64,000 bases of DNA from DHVE2 group archaeon (GCA_027023265.1 JALVVV010000049.1:124001-188000), one strand, 5' to 3'. Shown: positions 52,748 to 61,415, counted from the stretch's first letter. Notes: generated from the sequence alone by a model not told the origin. A program made the numbers and translations.

Positions 52748-53743
52748 TCATCCAAACAAGCTTCCGAGGCCTGCTATTGCCTCTTCCTCTTTGTTTTCCT
52801 CATCTTCTTCCTTGCTTTCTTCTACATTTTCCTCTTCTTTTTCCTGTTCTTTTACTTCCGTATGACTGAAAGATATTAAACTTTTCAGTTCGTCATCCAA
52901 CCCATCTACTAACTTAGCCGCCACAGAAAGCATCTCCCTGTATGCCTTTGCAAGCAAGAGCTCAACGGTATCCCTGTTCACAATACCCGCGTTCACCGCT
53001 AAGTTAAGAGCCTTCATGTGCGCGTTGGCTATGATTATCGGCGCGGTTACACCAGTCGGGAACGCAGCATTAACACTCAGGTTTATAGCACTCTGAATGG
53101 CATTGAGCAGATCACCGTAAACTTTCTCAGTATCCACTTCAAGAACATCCTTGGGGAACACCATGCCATCTTCGTAAGCAGCCCTCAAGTCAAGACCAAC
53201 GGTTAACGGGTAGATTTCCAACTTAGTAAGAACCTGAGCAAGGTCCCTACTTATTACCTCACCCTTTTTAACTACAGTGGTATCTTTCCTAACCACTATC
53301 TTACCTTTTTGAATGGCAGCAGGAATACCAACTTTCTGCAGTTCACCAATAATTGGACCCGGCTTAAACGGCGTTTCTCCTTCATGCACCACAATATCCT
53401 CCGGAGCAACTTCTCCACCCTTTGCCGGAGCCTTTGTTTTACTTGCATCAAGAGTCTTGGCAAGCTTAAAAGCATTCATCTCCGTAAATATTATTCCCGT
53501 TTGGCCATCTATATACTCCCCCAACTCCTCAACATTTTCCTTATTTGCCTGTTTCAGCGCCAATTTTATTAATCGATTTTTACCCACGATAAACACTGAG
53601 TTTTCTCGCAAACTGGCCCTCATCTTCTGCATTTGAGGAGCAGGAATGTTATTAATGTTAACTATACCCACTACCGGATACTTGTTAACCAATTCCTCAA
53701 TTTTTTTGACGAAATCCTTTTTCCAAGGTGCAACATGCGCCAT
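52748..53743 (-). CDS. rpl10: Ribosomal protein L10 (P0)
   Basis: This 331-residue P0-type stalk base binds 23S rRNA through its N-terminal domain (about 1-105 plus 180-205) and L12 dimers through C-terminal helices (about 210-290). It has the archaeal extra domain at about 110-180 (VAPEDIVVHEGETPFKPGP). It ends with an acidic stretch and [13 protein letters not shown]. The GAGGTGA site for its ATG lies within the last L1 codons, so L1 and L10 translation are linked. Confidence 0.97.
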   Translation of the reverse strand: MAHVAPWKKDFVKKIEELVNKYPVVGIVNINNIPAPQMQKMRASLRENSVFIVGKNRLIKLALKQANKENVEELGEYIDGQTGIIFTEMNAFKLAKTLDASKTKAPAKGGEVAPEDIVVHEGETPFKPGPIIGELQKVGIPAAIQKGKIVVRKDTTVVKKGEVISRDLAQVLTKLEIYPLTVGLDLRAAYEDGMVFPKDVLEVDTEKVYGDLLNAIQSAINLSVNAAFPTGVTAPIIIANAHMKALNLAVNAGIVNRDTVELLLAKAYREMLSVAAKLVDGLDDELKSLISFSHTEVKEQEKEEENVEESKEEDEENKEEEAIAGLGSLFG

Positions 53744-53749
53744 TCTTTC

Positions 53750-54391
53750 TCACCTCAACTTTATCTTAACAGCAGGACCCATCGTAGTTTTGACATACAC
53801 AGAATCTATGTTTTGGATACCTCTTTCTAACTTATGCTCCAACCTCTTGATAACTTCCTCAACATTAGCTGCAATATCCTCTGGACTCATATCCTTCGTA
53901 CCAACAGGCACATGGAAAGTTCTCTTGTCCCTGCTCCTCATCCTAACAGTCTTCTTCAAGTTATTCACAATGGGGCAGGGATCTCCCCCCGGCGGTATTG
54001 GCTTTGGCATCTTGCCGCGAGGACCCAAGATCACACCAAGAACTTTACCAATCCTACCCATCAAAGGAGCTTCAGCAACGAAGAAGTCATATTCATTGGC
54101 TATTTTTCTAGCCTGCCTCTTGTTTTCAGCCAGTTTATCGATCTCTTCTGGGTGTATCACTAAATCAGCACAGTTCTTGCCCTTGAGCGCAGTTTCCCCA
54201 GACCCAAAAACAGCCACTTTTATTTCCTTTCCGCGCCCTTTCGGCAAAATAACCTCTTCGTTAATCCTGTTTTTAGGAATACTAAGATCCACATCTTTCA
54301 AATTAACGGCAAGGTCCACGCTTTCCTTAAACTTCCTTTCCTTCGATTTTTCCAGCGCTTCCTTTACTGCATTGACGATATTATCTTGCAA
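53750..54391 (-). CDS. rpl1: Ribosomal protein L1
   Basis: This 213-residue L1-stalk protein has the two-domain fold; the signature LGPRGKMPKP is near residue 125. It starts with TTG at 54391: no in-frame ATG exists nearby, and GGAGGTG lies 5 nt before the TTG. The C-terminus is GPAVKIKLR. A hairpin in the 48-nt spacer before it looks like the L1 autoregulatory target. Confidence 0.96.
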   Translation of the reverse strand: MQDNIVNAVKEALEKSKERKFKESVDLAVNLKDVDLSIPKNRINEEVILPKGRGKEIKVAVFGSGETALKGKNCADLVIHPEEIDKLAENKRQARKIANEYDFFVAEAPLMGRIGKVLGVILGPRGKMPKPIPPGGDPCPIVNNLKKTVRMRSRDKRTFHVPVGTKDMSPEDIAANVEEVIKRLEHKLERGIQNIDSVYVKTTMGPAVKIKLR

Positions 54392-54396
54392 TTAAA

Positions 54397-54403
54397 CACC
54401 TCC
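54397..54403 (-). promoter_or_regulatory. Shine-Dalgarno site deciding the TTG start of rpl1
   Basis: GGAGGTG on the minus strand lies 5 nt upstream of TTG 54391. It directly follows the 3' strand of the putative L1-binding hairpin, so repressor binding there would cover it. Confidence 0.75.
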
Positions 54404-54435
54404 TTGTAGTAAACGAGCCAACGGCTCTCCTACAA
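54404..54435 (-). promoter_or_regulatory. Putative L1-binding autoregulatory mRNA hairpin
   Basis: In the mRNA sense the L11-L1 spacer reads UUGUAG-GA-GAGCC-GUU-GGCUC-GUUUA-CUACAA. A lower stem of six pairs (UUGUAG/CUACAA) is separated from an upper GAGCC/GGCUC stem by an asymmetric loop, GA on one side and GUUUA on the other. This helix/asymmetric-loop/helix layout is that of the L1 site in 23S rRNA and of the known methanococcal L1 mRNA operator. It starts 5 nt after the L11 stop and ends beside the L1 ribosome site. Regulation is inferred. Confidence 0.65.
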
Positions 54436-54439
54436 GTTA

Positions 54440-54913
54440 TCACTCTTCAGGGATGGTGATTTCATTCTCCTTTATAAGCTTTTGCACCTCCCTTGGATCT
54501 TTACCTTCCACCGTCACACCCATGGACACGCAGGTTCCCAGCACTTCCAACGCCGTCCCCCTCAAATCGTAAGACAGCGTATTATCGTGCTTCATCCTTG
54601 CTATTTTAACAACCTGTTCAATCGATAGATTGCCCACGATATCGCCTCTCTTTTTACCACCCTTCTCAACGCCAAGCTCCTTTTTGATAAGAGCGGTCGT
54701 AGGTGGTGTACCCACAGTCACCGTAAATTCCCTTGTTTTTGGATCTACTTCTACCTTCACCGGAACCTGCATACCTGCGTATGCCTTGGTCTTCTCGTTA
54801 ATTACCTTCACTACCTGCGCCACATTTACACCCATAGGACCGAGTGCAGGCCCCAGGGGAGGTCCTGGCGTTGCTTTTCCACCTTCCACTAACACTTCAA
54901 CTGCTTGACCCAT
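54440..54913 (-). CDS. rpl11: Ribosomal protein L11
   Basis: This 157-residue protein starts [12 protein letters not shown]; the GAGGTGA site 5 nt upstream supports ATG 54913 over the longer in-frame option at 54931. The N-terminal [16 protein letters not shown] loop and the C-terminal rRNA-binding domain ([19 protein letters not shown]) are intact. The gene overlaps the end of spt5 by 17 nt. It forms the factor-binding GTPase centre with L10/L12. Confidence 0.97.
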   Translation of the reverse strand: MGQAVEVLVEGGKATPGPPLGPALGPMGVNVAQVVKVINEKTKAYAGMQVPVKVEVDPKTREFTVTVGTPPTTALIKKELGVEKGGKKRGDIVGNLSIEQVVKIARMKHDNTLSYDLRGTALEVLGTCVSMGVTVEGKDPREVQKLIKENEITIPEE

Positions 54914-55748
54914 TATCTTCACCTCTTTCAATCAATCTTACCGCTTCTGCTTTTACAGTTATAGGTATAGGCACCATAGCCTCGAACAACTCCACGGTTA
55001 TTTCATTCTTCGACTCATCCAAGTCGATGACCCTTGCATGTTCTCCCTTGAACGGGCCGTCTACCAACTCCACAATATCTCCCTTAGAAATAGTAGTTAT
55101 GGTTGGAGTGGGAGTCAAGTAATTCTTTATATCCTCAACCTTCATCTCGCCACGAACAACACCCTTCGCACCCCTAATTCCCCTAATTATTGAGAGAACC
55201 TTATCAGGACGAGAGGTCTCTACAAAAACATATCCCTTCAGATTGTAAGGCGCTAACACGGCAAAAATTTCCTTCCAACCCTTAACCTTAGCACTCATAC
55301 CAATGTCACGAGCAACTTTTACTTCCTGACCAATTTGAGTTTTTATGGCCACAATTGCACTTTCCACAGCCACGCGTATATCCTTCTCCCAAGGAACGTC
55401 CGTTTCCACACTTAACTTAAAAATTCCCTTGTCCCCAATATCCGCCGCCTTTGGAGGATATATGCTAAATTTTATCTCCTTATTTTTCCCTTTAGATACA
55501 TCGACAGTGTAACTAAGTTCCTTTGGTTCCATTCCACTTATGAGAACGTTCTCAACTTCTTTTGATACCCCAGCTATTTCAATTTTCCATTCCAGCTCGT
55601 TGTTCTTCATCTCAAACTCAGGAAGTATCTTAATTACTGCACTCTCCTTTTTATTACCCCTATTTTTCAAAATCAACATGGTTTCGGCAGGTCTTCCTGC
55701 AGGAATGCGAAATTCAGTTTCTGTGATACTAACTTCCAGCATTTTCAT
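54897..55748 (-). CDS. spt5: Transcription elongation factor Spt5 (NusG) with an N-terminal Ig-like domain
   Basis: Residues about 131-213 form the NGN domain ([31 protein letters not shown]) that clamps RNA polymerase with Spt4. Residues 219-275 are the KOW domain ([20 protein letters not shown]). The first 130 residues are extra: a beta-rich segment ([21 protein letters not shown], then strand-loop repeats) resembling an Ig-like/CARDB sandwich, with no signal peptide. Archaeal Spt5 is normally about 150 residues, so this is nearly double. Frame and codon use are continuous, and the gene sits between secE and L11 as usual. A second ATG at 55742 is better spaced from GAGGG. Confidence 0.9.
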   Translation of the reverse strand: MKMLEVSITETEFRIPAGRPAETMLILKNRGNKKESAVIKILPEFEMKNNELEWKIEIAGVSKEVENVLISGMEPKELSYTVDVSKGKNKEIKFSIYPPKAADIGDKGIFKLSVETDVPWEKDIRVAVESAIVAIKTQIGQEVKVARDIGMSAKVKGWKEIFAVLAPYNLKGYVFVETSRPDKVLSIIRGIRGAKGVVRGEMKVEDIKNYLTPTPTITTISKGDIVELVDGPFKGEHARVIDLDESKNEITVELFEAMVPIPITVKAEAVRLIERGEDNGSSS

Positions 55749-55751
55749 CCC

Positions 55752-55976
55752 TCATTTGGGTATTTTCAGATAAACCTGAAGAATCATATAAATTGCGAAA
55801 CCGATGCCACCCACAAGAATTATACCAATCCCTGTTATAGTGAGCACCTTCGCGTACTCATCCCTTGTGGGCTTCCTTGCCATCTTCATAATTCTTGAAT
55901 ATTTACCCTTTCCGATCCTGGAGAATTTCCTTTCAATTTCGCGCTGAATTTCCTCGCTTTTATCGATGACTCCCAT
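55752..55976 (-). CDS. secE: Protein translocase subunit SecE (Sec61 gamma)
   Basis: This 74-residue protein has an amphipathic N-terminal part with RKPTRDEYAKV at 35-45, the conserved clamp motif, and one transmembrane helix at about 45-70. It holds the SecY halves together. It starts 4 nt after the ftsZ stop behind an AAGGTGA site and is followed by spt5, the standard archaeal order. Confidence 0.93.
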   Translation of the reverse strand: MGVIDKSEEIQREIERKFSRIGKGKYSRIMKMARKPTRDEYAKVLTITGIGIILVGGIGFAIYMILQVYLKIPK

Positions 55977-55980
55977 CTGC

Positions 55981-57072
55981 TCACCTTATCACATCAATAT
56001 CCTTTGACTTGAAGGTCTCACGCCCATGAATGTACGGGGATTTTACGCCAGTTATGACCACCATCACACGAATGGCATTGCCCAGAGTAGGATCCACGGA
56101 CGCACCCCATATTATGCGGGCACCATCGCTTATCTGAGATTGAACGTACTCCGCAACGCTTTCCGCTTCCTTCACTGTCATGTTCTCTCCACCAACCACA
56201 TCTATCAGTGCCCCCGATGCCTCACTTATATCCGCCTCTATTAATGGCGAATTCAGGGCCTCTTTTATGGCATCCTCTGCACGGTTCTCTGAATCACTTT
56301 CACCCATACCAATCATGGCAACTCCGCCACCTTTCATTATGGTCTTCAAATCGTTAAAGTCAAGATTTACCAGCCCCGGCTTGGTAATCATCTCTGCTAT
56401 ACCCTTTATGGCACGCATCAAAAGCTCGTCTGCAACCTTGAAAGCCATGTTAAGTGGCAATCTCGGCACAAGGTCAAGAAGCCTGTCGTTTGGAATGGTT
56501 ATGACCGTATCCACCACTTCCTTGAGCTTGTCCAACCCCCACATGGCGTTTTCCCAGCGCATTATTCCTTCTGCTTTAAAAGGCAGCGTGCAAACAGCAA
56601 TGGTTAATGCACCCAGCTCCTTTGCTATTTGAGCAACCACGTGCGAGCTGCCAGTCCCAGTTCCACCCCCAAGACCGCAGGTAATAAACACAATATCCGA
56701 GCCTTGGAGCAATTCTCTTATCCTGTCTTCAACTTCCCTTGCCGCTTCCTCCCCAACCTGAGGCAAAGCACCTGCCCCAAGACCGCGGGTTATTCTCTTT
56801 CCCAACAAAACTTTTCTGTTAGCATGAATTATTAGCAAATGTTGAGCATCAGTATTGGCCGCAATAAGCTCCACATCGTTAATACCCTCTTCCATCATCC
56901 TGTTTATCGTATTGCTACCTGCACCCCCACACCCAACAACTTTTATGTTTGTTTTTAATTTTTTCAAGAGGTCCAGTAGTTCCTGATCATCATCGGATGA
57001 AATACCTATCTCTCTTGGAGCCTCCTGTGGCACGGCTGCCTGTGATAGCACCTCTTTTACCAGCGACTTCAT
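55981..57072 (-). CDS. ftsZ: Cell division GTPase FtsZ
   Basis: This 363-residue tubulin-like protein has [13 protein letters not shown] near residue 47, the tubulin signature [12 protein letters not shown] in AANTDAQ and the T7 loop [11 protein letters not shown]. It starts at ATG 57072 with GAGGTGA 5 nt upstream; a longer open frame to 57210 is not supported. It forms the division ring, so this lineage divides by FtsZ. It is the first gene of the long translation/secretion operon. Confidence 0.96.
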   Translation of the reverse strand: MKSLVKEVLSQAAVPQEAPREIGISSDDDQELLDLLKKLKTNIKVVGCGGAGSNTINRMMEEGINDVELIAANTDAQHLLIIHANRKVLLGKRITRGLGAGALPQVGEEAAREVEDRIRELLQGSDIVFITCGLGGGTGTGSSHVVAQIAKELGALTIAVCTLPFKAEGIMRWENAMWGLDKLKEVVDTVITIPNDRLLDLVPRLPLNMAFKVADELLMRAIKGIAEMITKPGLVNLDFNDLKTIMKGGGVAMIGMGESDSENRAEDAIKEALNSPLIEADISEASGALIDVVGGENMTVKEAESVAEYVQSQISDGARIIWGASVDPTLGNAIRVMVVITGVKSPYIHGRETFKSKDIDVIR

Positions 57073-57105
57073 AAAATCACCTCTACGTAAAGGATTAAAA
57101 CAACT

Positions 57106-57117
57106 AAAAATATAAAG
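57106..57117 (-). promoter_or_regulatory. TATA box of the ftsZ-secE-spt5-ribosomal operon
   Basis: On the minus strand CTTTATATTTTT is centred about 39 nt before the ftsZ ATG, predicting a leader of about 14 nt that contains the GAGGTGA site. Confidence 0.5.
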
Positions 57118-57232
57118 ATTTTCCTTCAAACCATGCTTTGAGCCACAAAATTTTTGAGCAGATGAATGTACAACATCTTTAAAGAATGTTACATATGAAA
57201 AAATTTTCAAGTAATACCCATATTATCAAGTC

Positions 57233-57643
57233 ATGATTAAAGACATACAAAACGAGATGAAAGAACGCGGATATGCAGTTGTTTACAAACCACACGAAGT
57301 AATGAAAGACTATAACGCCACATACAACGTGATTTACGAGGGTAAAAGAATCACAAATCCAGCAGGAATAAAACTGAAAATCCCTACCAACGAGATTTGG
57401 ATTTCGGAGAAATGGAGAAAGTACGAAAAATACATTCTGTTTCACGAATTCACGGAGATTAAGTTCAGGGCTATGGGGCTCGGCATTGACGAGGCGCATT
57501 ACCTTGCCGAGATGGAGTGCATAAAGAGATTTCGGGATGATCCCCTGTGGAGAAAATTCGTGGAGGAATTGCACATAAGCGATGTGGAGAACGTAGCTAC
57601 AGAAATACAGATGCACCTGAGAATAAAGAATAAGCAAAAATAA
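57233..57643 (+). CDS. Small protein with HExxE motif, possible metallopeptidase
   Basis: This 136-residue protein has ILFHEFTEIKFRAMGLGID then EAHYLAEMEC in residues about 67-97. HExxE followed by an AH..AE helix resembles the zinc helix of gluzincin-type or ImmA-like peptidases, though the canonical second His is Glu. It has no signal or membrane segment. It diverges from ftsZ over a 160-nt spacer. The family is not recognised and enzyme activity is only a possibility. Confidence 0.6.
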   Translation: MIKDIQNEMKERGYAVVYKPHEVMKDYNATYNVIYEGKRITNPAGIKLKIPTNEIWISEKWRKYEKYILFHEFTEIKFRAMGLGIDEAHYLAEMECIKRFRDDPLWRKFVEELHISDVENVATEIQMHLRIKNKQK

Positions 57644-57702
57644 ACATACGGAGAATGGGAACGGTTAATTACTGATTTTGCCATGCGGGGTAAGGTGATA
57701 AC

Positions 57703-59367
57703 ATGGAGAAAATTGTTGAGTGCGTTCCCAACTTTAGCGAAGGAAGAAATATGAAAACCATTCAGGAGATTGCTAATGCGGTTAAGGAAACAAAGGATGT
57801 GTATCTTCTGGACGTTGACCCTGGCGAGGCAACTAACAGGACGGTGATAACTTTTGTGGGCACTCCTGAGGGCGTGGTAGAAGCGGCGTTTAAGGCCATT
57901 AAAAAAGCTGCCGAATTGATAGATATGAGGGAACACAAGGGAGCGCACCCCAGGATAGGTGCCACGGATGTCGTTCCATTCGTTCCCGTTAAAGGTGTTA
58001 CCATGGAAGATTGCATTCGCCTCGCCGAAGAGCTCGGGAAGAGAGTGGGTGAAGAGTTAGGAATTCCCGTCTATCTTTACGAGTACGCTGCCAAAGAGGA
58101 TTATCGCCGCAATCTTGCGGATATTCGCGAGGGGGAGTACGAAGCGCTTCCGGAGAAATTGAAAGACGAGAAATGGAAGCCCGACTTCGGGCCGGCGGAA
58201 TGGAACGAGCATGTTGCAAAGACAGGTGCAACGGTGATAGGTGCAAGGGATTTTCTGATAGCGTACAACATCAATTTAAACACCACTGACAAAAAGCTGG
58301 CCAACAAGGTGGCAAAAGTAATCAGAGAGAAAGGATACAAGAAAAAGATGCACGACGGAACGAGGCAGCAGATTCCGGGAAGATTGAAGTACGTAAAGGC
58401 AATTGGCTGGTACATTGACGAGTACAGAAGGGCGCAGATTTCAATAAACCTCACAAACTTCCATAAGACTCCTTTGTGGAAGGTATTTGAGACTGCAGAG
58501 GAGGAAGCGAACAAAATAGGATTGAGGGTGACAGGAAGCGAAATAGTAGGATTGATTCCTTTGGAAGCAATACTGGACGCGGGCAGGCACTTCTTGGAGA
58601 AGCAGGGTAAGAGCACGGCAATTCCAGAAGAGGATATAGTGCACGAGGCAATCCTCTCCCTGGGGCTCAACGAAGTAGCGAAATTTGACCCAGATGAAAA
58701 GATAATAGAGTACAAAATTGAAAAGATGGAATCTCAAAATAAACTTGTGGACATGACAATAAGCGATTTTGTGGATGAGCTATCACGCGATTCGCCAGCA
58801 CCCGGCGGTGGAAGCGTATCGGCTTTGGTTGGAGCACTGGGAGCAGCCCTATCTTCCATGGTGGCAAATCTAACATACGGGAAGAAAAAGTACAGGGACA
58901 CTTGGGATGACATGCTGAAAGTAGGTTTGGAAGCACAGAAGCTAAAATACGAGTTCCTGAAGTTAATAGATAGAGATACAGAAGCCTTCGACAGGTTCAT
59001 GGCAGCGTTCAAGCTCCCAAAGAAAACTGAAGAAGAGAAAAGACTGAGGGAGCTGGAAATTGAAAGGGCAACAAAGAGCGCAATAGAAGTACCACTATCA
59101 ACTCTCAGGCTAACACCAGAAATACTGAACCTGGTGGAAATTTTGGCAGAGAAAGGAAACAAAAACGCAATAAGCGATGCAGGCGTAGCAGCATTGAGCG
59201 CCTACACCGCTGCCTACGGCGCGTACCTCAACGTCCTGATTAACTTAGCGGGACTTGGAGACGAAGAGTACAAGGATAAAACCATGGAAGAGGCTGATGC
59301 ACTGCTCAAACAGGTGAAAGAAGGACACGAAAAAATATTGGAGAAGGTGGTCTCGTCCCTTCACTGA
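57703..59367 (+). CDS. ftcD: Bifunctional glutamate formiminotransferase / formimidoyl-THF cyclodeaminase
   Basis: This 554-residue fusion has an N-terminal formiminotransferase domain (about 1-325; VECVPNFSEGRN, DPGEATNRTV, EHKGAHPRIGATDVVPF) and a C-terminal cyclodeaminase domain (about 350-554; SRDSPAPGGGSVSALVGALGAAL). It moves the formimino group from formiminoglutamate, a histidine breakdown product, to tetrahydrofolate and deaminates it. A TAAGGTGATAAC ribosome site precedes ATG 57703. No other hut genes lie next to it. It overlaps the convergent gene by 7 nt. Confidence 0.92.
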   Translation: MEKIVECVPNFSEGRNMKTIQEIANAVKETKDVYLLDVDPGEATNRTVITFVGTPEGVVEAAFKAIKKAAELIDMREHKGAHPRIGATDVVPFVPVKGVTMEDCIRLAEELGKRVGEELGIPVYLYEYAAKEDYRRNLADIREGEYEALPEKLKDEKWKPDFGPAEWNEHVAKTGATVIGARDFLIAYNINLNTTDKKLANKVAKVIREKGYKKKMHDGTRQQIPGRLKYVKAIGWYIDEYRRAQISINLTNFHKTPLWKVFETAEEEANKIGLRVTGSEIVGLIPLEAILDAGRHFLEKQGKSTAIPEEDIVHEAILSLGLNEVAKFDPDEKIIEYKIEKMESQNKLVDMTISDFVDELSRDSPAPGGGSVSALVGALGAALSSMVANLTYGKKKYRDTWDDMLKVGLEAQKLKYEFLKLIDRDTEAFDRFMAAFKLPKKTEEEKRLRELEIERATKSAIEVPLSTLRLTPEILNLVEILAEKGNKNAISDAGVAALSAYTAAYGAYLNVLINLAGLGDEEYKDKTMEEADALLKQVKEGHEKILEKVVSSLH

Positions 59368-60251
59368 TTTTCCCAATTTTTTAATTCTTTAACTGCAGAA
59401 AGGGTAAACAAAGAGAAACCTGCTGAAAACACTATTGACAAGAGAAAGGCGCCAAATAATATGGATAAAGAAAATGACCACGGATTTTCCGGTGAAAATG
59501 AGATATACATGATGTAAAGAGAGAACAGGAACAATATCAAAAACTCTACGAATACAGTAAAACATTCACCGCATCTCTTGGTGAGTTGGAATGAGTAAAC
59601 CAGCGAGTCTAAAAATCCCATGTTCAACAAAGAGACAAATGCAGGAGAATAAAAAAAGCGATAGGCAATCCAGAAAAATAGAATAATTAACAAGATAGAA
59701 GTGAAACCTGCACCGTTAGGCAAGTGATAAAGAAAATCAGGGATGGATAAACAATAGGCACCGTAGGATTCTATAACACGAACAGACAAAACTGGTACAA
59801 GATAAAACCAGCCAAGCAGTGCACCGAGCAAATACATGAAAGAAAATGAGAGGAACTTGTAATAGTTTTTAATAACACCACTAATTTTTTTAAGAGGAAT
59901 TGCCGATCCGATACCAACCGCTACAGCTACAAAAAAAGAATAAATAAATGACGAAGTCAGGTAGGATAGGAAAATGTTATCCCACACCTCATTAGAGTTC
60001 ATAAATTCAAAAACAAAAGATGTTGTCAATTCCATAGTTGCTAAAACCATGAAAATTATGAAAAATCGTAAAATACCATGCTTTCCAAGTATCCCTTTCC
60101 AGATGCACGGGGAGAAAAGATGCAACTCCGAAGATTTGCATTTTACATAACTCTCATCTAAAATCCTTTCTGATGACTTGAAAATTTTTAATAACCTCTC
60201 TTTTCTTGCCTCGCTAATAGCCTCATCAAGCTCCTCCACGGGGATTTCCAT
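59361..60251 (-). CDS. Polytopic membrane protein, unknown
   Basis: This protein of 296 residues has a charged N-terminal cytosolic part (1-55) with the cysteines VKCKSSELHLFSPC, then six to seven hydrophobic segments between about 70 and 285. A TTTATATT box about 25 nt upstream supports ATG 60251. The layout resembles Yip1/DUF-type integral membrane proteins but no motif fixes a family. It diverges from the 60323 gene over 71 nt. Confidence 0.65.
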   Translation of the reverse strand: MEIPVEELDEAISEARKERLLKIFKSSERILDESYVKCKSSELHLFSPCIWKGILGKHGILRFFIIFMVLATMELTTSFVFEFMNSNEVWDNIFLSYLTSSFIYSFFVAVAVGIGSAIPLKKISGVIKNYYKFLSFSFMYLLGALLGWFYLVPVLSVRVIESYGAYCLSIPDFLYHLPNGAGFTSILLIILFFWIAYRFFYSPAFVSLLNMGFLDSLVYSFQLTKRCGECFTVFVEFLILFLFSLYIMYISFSPENPWSFSLSILFGAFLLSIVFSAGFSLFTLSAVKELKNWENQ

Positions 60252-60322
60252 GGCAGATAATAGGTAAAGCAATATAAAATCATTTCACAAACAAAAATAT
60301 ATCCCAGATGCTATTACCAAAT

Positions 60323-60619
60323 ATGAATTATCCTGAAGAAGTTTTAACTATATCTAAAAAAGGGAAAACAGAAGTTCGTTCTCTGGTAGATTTCGGTACC
60401 TTCGCCAGATACGAATATCTGGACAGTGAAACAGGTAAAAGAGTAGAAAATAAGATAAAAATCGTGCTGTACAACGGCAAGGATTACGAGGAGTACTTTA
60501 TCATACCCCTCAAACAGAAGAACAGATTCTTGCTTTTAAAAGCAGAAAAGCGAGAAAACAGGAAATTAATAAAAGGAGAGAAAGTTGTAGATTTATTCGA
60601 GCTTCTTGGAATCGGTTAA
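60323..60619 (+). CDS. Small hypothetical protein
   Basis: This 98-residue protein starts MNYPEEVLTISKKGKTEVRS and has alternating beta-like stretches (VDFGTFARYEYLD, KIKIVLYNGKDYEEYFIIPL), a basic middle and a C-terminal helix. A AATATATCC box about 25 nt before ATG 60323 favours this over the ATG at 60308. No family recognised. Its last 27 bases overlap the convergent regulator gene. Confidence 0.6.
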   Translation: MNYPEEVLTISKKGKTEVRSLVDFGTFARYEYLDSETGKRVENKIKIVLYNGKDYEEYFIIPLKQKNRFLLLKAEKRENRKLIKGEKVVDLFELLGIG

Positions 60620-61117
60620 GTACCACCCCACAAAATTATCCACGAGGGAATCAAAAAAAGACTCGCGGTACCTTATTATTACCTTCGCTACCTCTTTCTC
60701 ATTTATAACATAATAATAGTTTTCCCTGCCAAGTACATCTTTTCCGAGTATGCCTTCATTCACAAGCTTTGAGAGGTGATAAGACAGTGAAGACGCTTGC
60801 ATTCCCATATCCTTAGCTATATCAGTGGCTCTACATTTTCCGTTTTCGATTAAATATATCACTATTCTTCTTCTAACCCTGCTCCTCAAAGCAGACATTA
60901 TTTTCCTCTCGCTCCGAGTCATCTCTGTATTTGGAAAAAACCGCCGGTAGCGGCCGTCTTTCTTCGCAACAATAACTTCCTCTCGCAAAAGCACATCTAT
61001 GTGATATTCCAGCATGCCTGTAGGCATGTTCAATCTTTTCTGAAGCTCTCTAAAATGCAACCCGGGACTTTTTACGATTTCCTCGTATATCCGCTTCCGA
61101 GTGATTAGCTCCGGCAT
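60593..61117 (-). CDS. Tandem winged-helix transcription regulator
   Basis: This 174-residue protein has two winged-helix units: residues about 4-70 (GLHFRELQKRLNMPTGMLEY as helix-turn-helix) and about 75-145 (CRATDIAKDMGMQASSLSYH). The second is of ArsR/MarR type. Such double-wHTH regulators are frequent in Thermoplasmata and haloarchaea. It follows the small membrane-protein gene by 4 nt with a GGGTGA site, so both form an operon. Confidence 0.82.
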   Translation of the reverse strand: MPELITRKRIYEEIVKSPGLHFRELQKRLNMPTGMLEYHIDVLLREEVIVAKKDGRYRRFFPNTEMTRSERKIMSALRSRVRRRIVIYLIENGKCRATDIAKDMGMQASSLSYHLSKLVNEGILGKDVLGRENYYYVINEKEVAKVIIRYRESFFDSLVDNFVGWYLTDSKKLE

Positions 61118-61121
61118 GGGT

Positions 61122-61382
61122 TCACCCTTTTACTGCTATACCTAAATACAGCGCCACGAGAATTATCAGGTCAAATAGCAGAAAGTAAAATACCACATCT
61201 ATATTCAAAGATAGCAGAGAATTCAGCGAGTAAATAAGTGCGTTTAAGAAAAACATAAAAAATGCCACAAAGTTGAAGAGCATGGCCTTCAAACGGTAGC
61301 GGTTATACGCCAGCAAAGAAACGGTCATCAGAACAACTGACAGGATAAGAACCATGCCGGACAGGATGTCATTTGTGAACAT
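61122..61382 (-). CDS. Small three-helix membrane protein in operon with a regulator
   Basis: This 86-residue protein is almost wholly hydrophobic, with helices at about 8-25, 33-55 and 62-84. A AATATAAAT box about 24 nt upstream of ATG 61382 drives it and the wHTH regulator. Similar pairs of a small membrane protein and an ArsR-like regulator are known in other archaea; the membrane protein may sense a signal, but this is inferred. Confidence 0.65.
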   Translation of the reverse strand: MFTNDILSGMVLILSVVLMTVSLLAYNRYRLKAMLFNFVAFFMFFLNALIYSLNSLLSLNIDVVFYFLLFDLIILVALYLGIAVKG

Positions 61383-61415
61383 AATTGTGAATGCTCACGA
61401 TGTAATTTATATTTT

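Noticed and set aside
53646-54395. 249-codon plus-strand open frame opposite rpl1
   Set aside because: It is the antisense shadow of a certain ribosomal gene; it has no ribosome site, promoter or recognisable domain.
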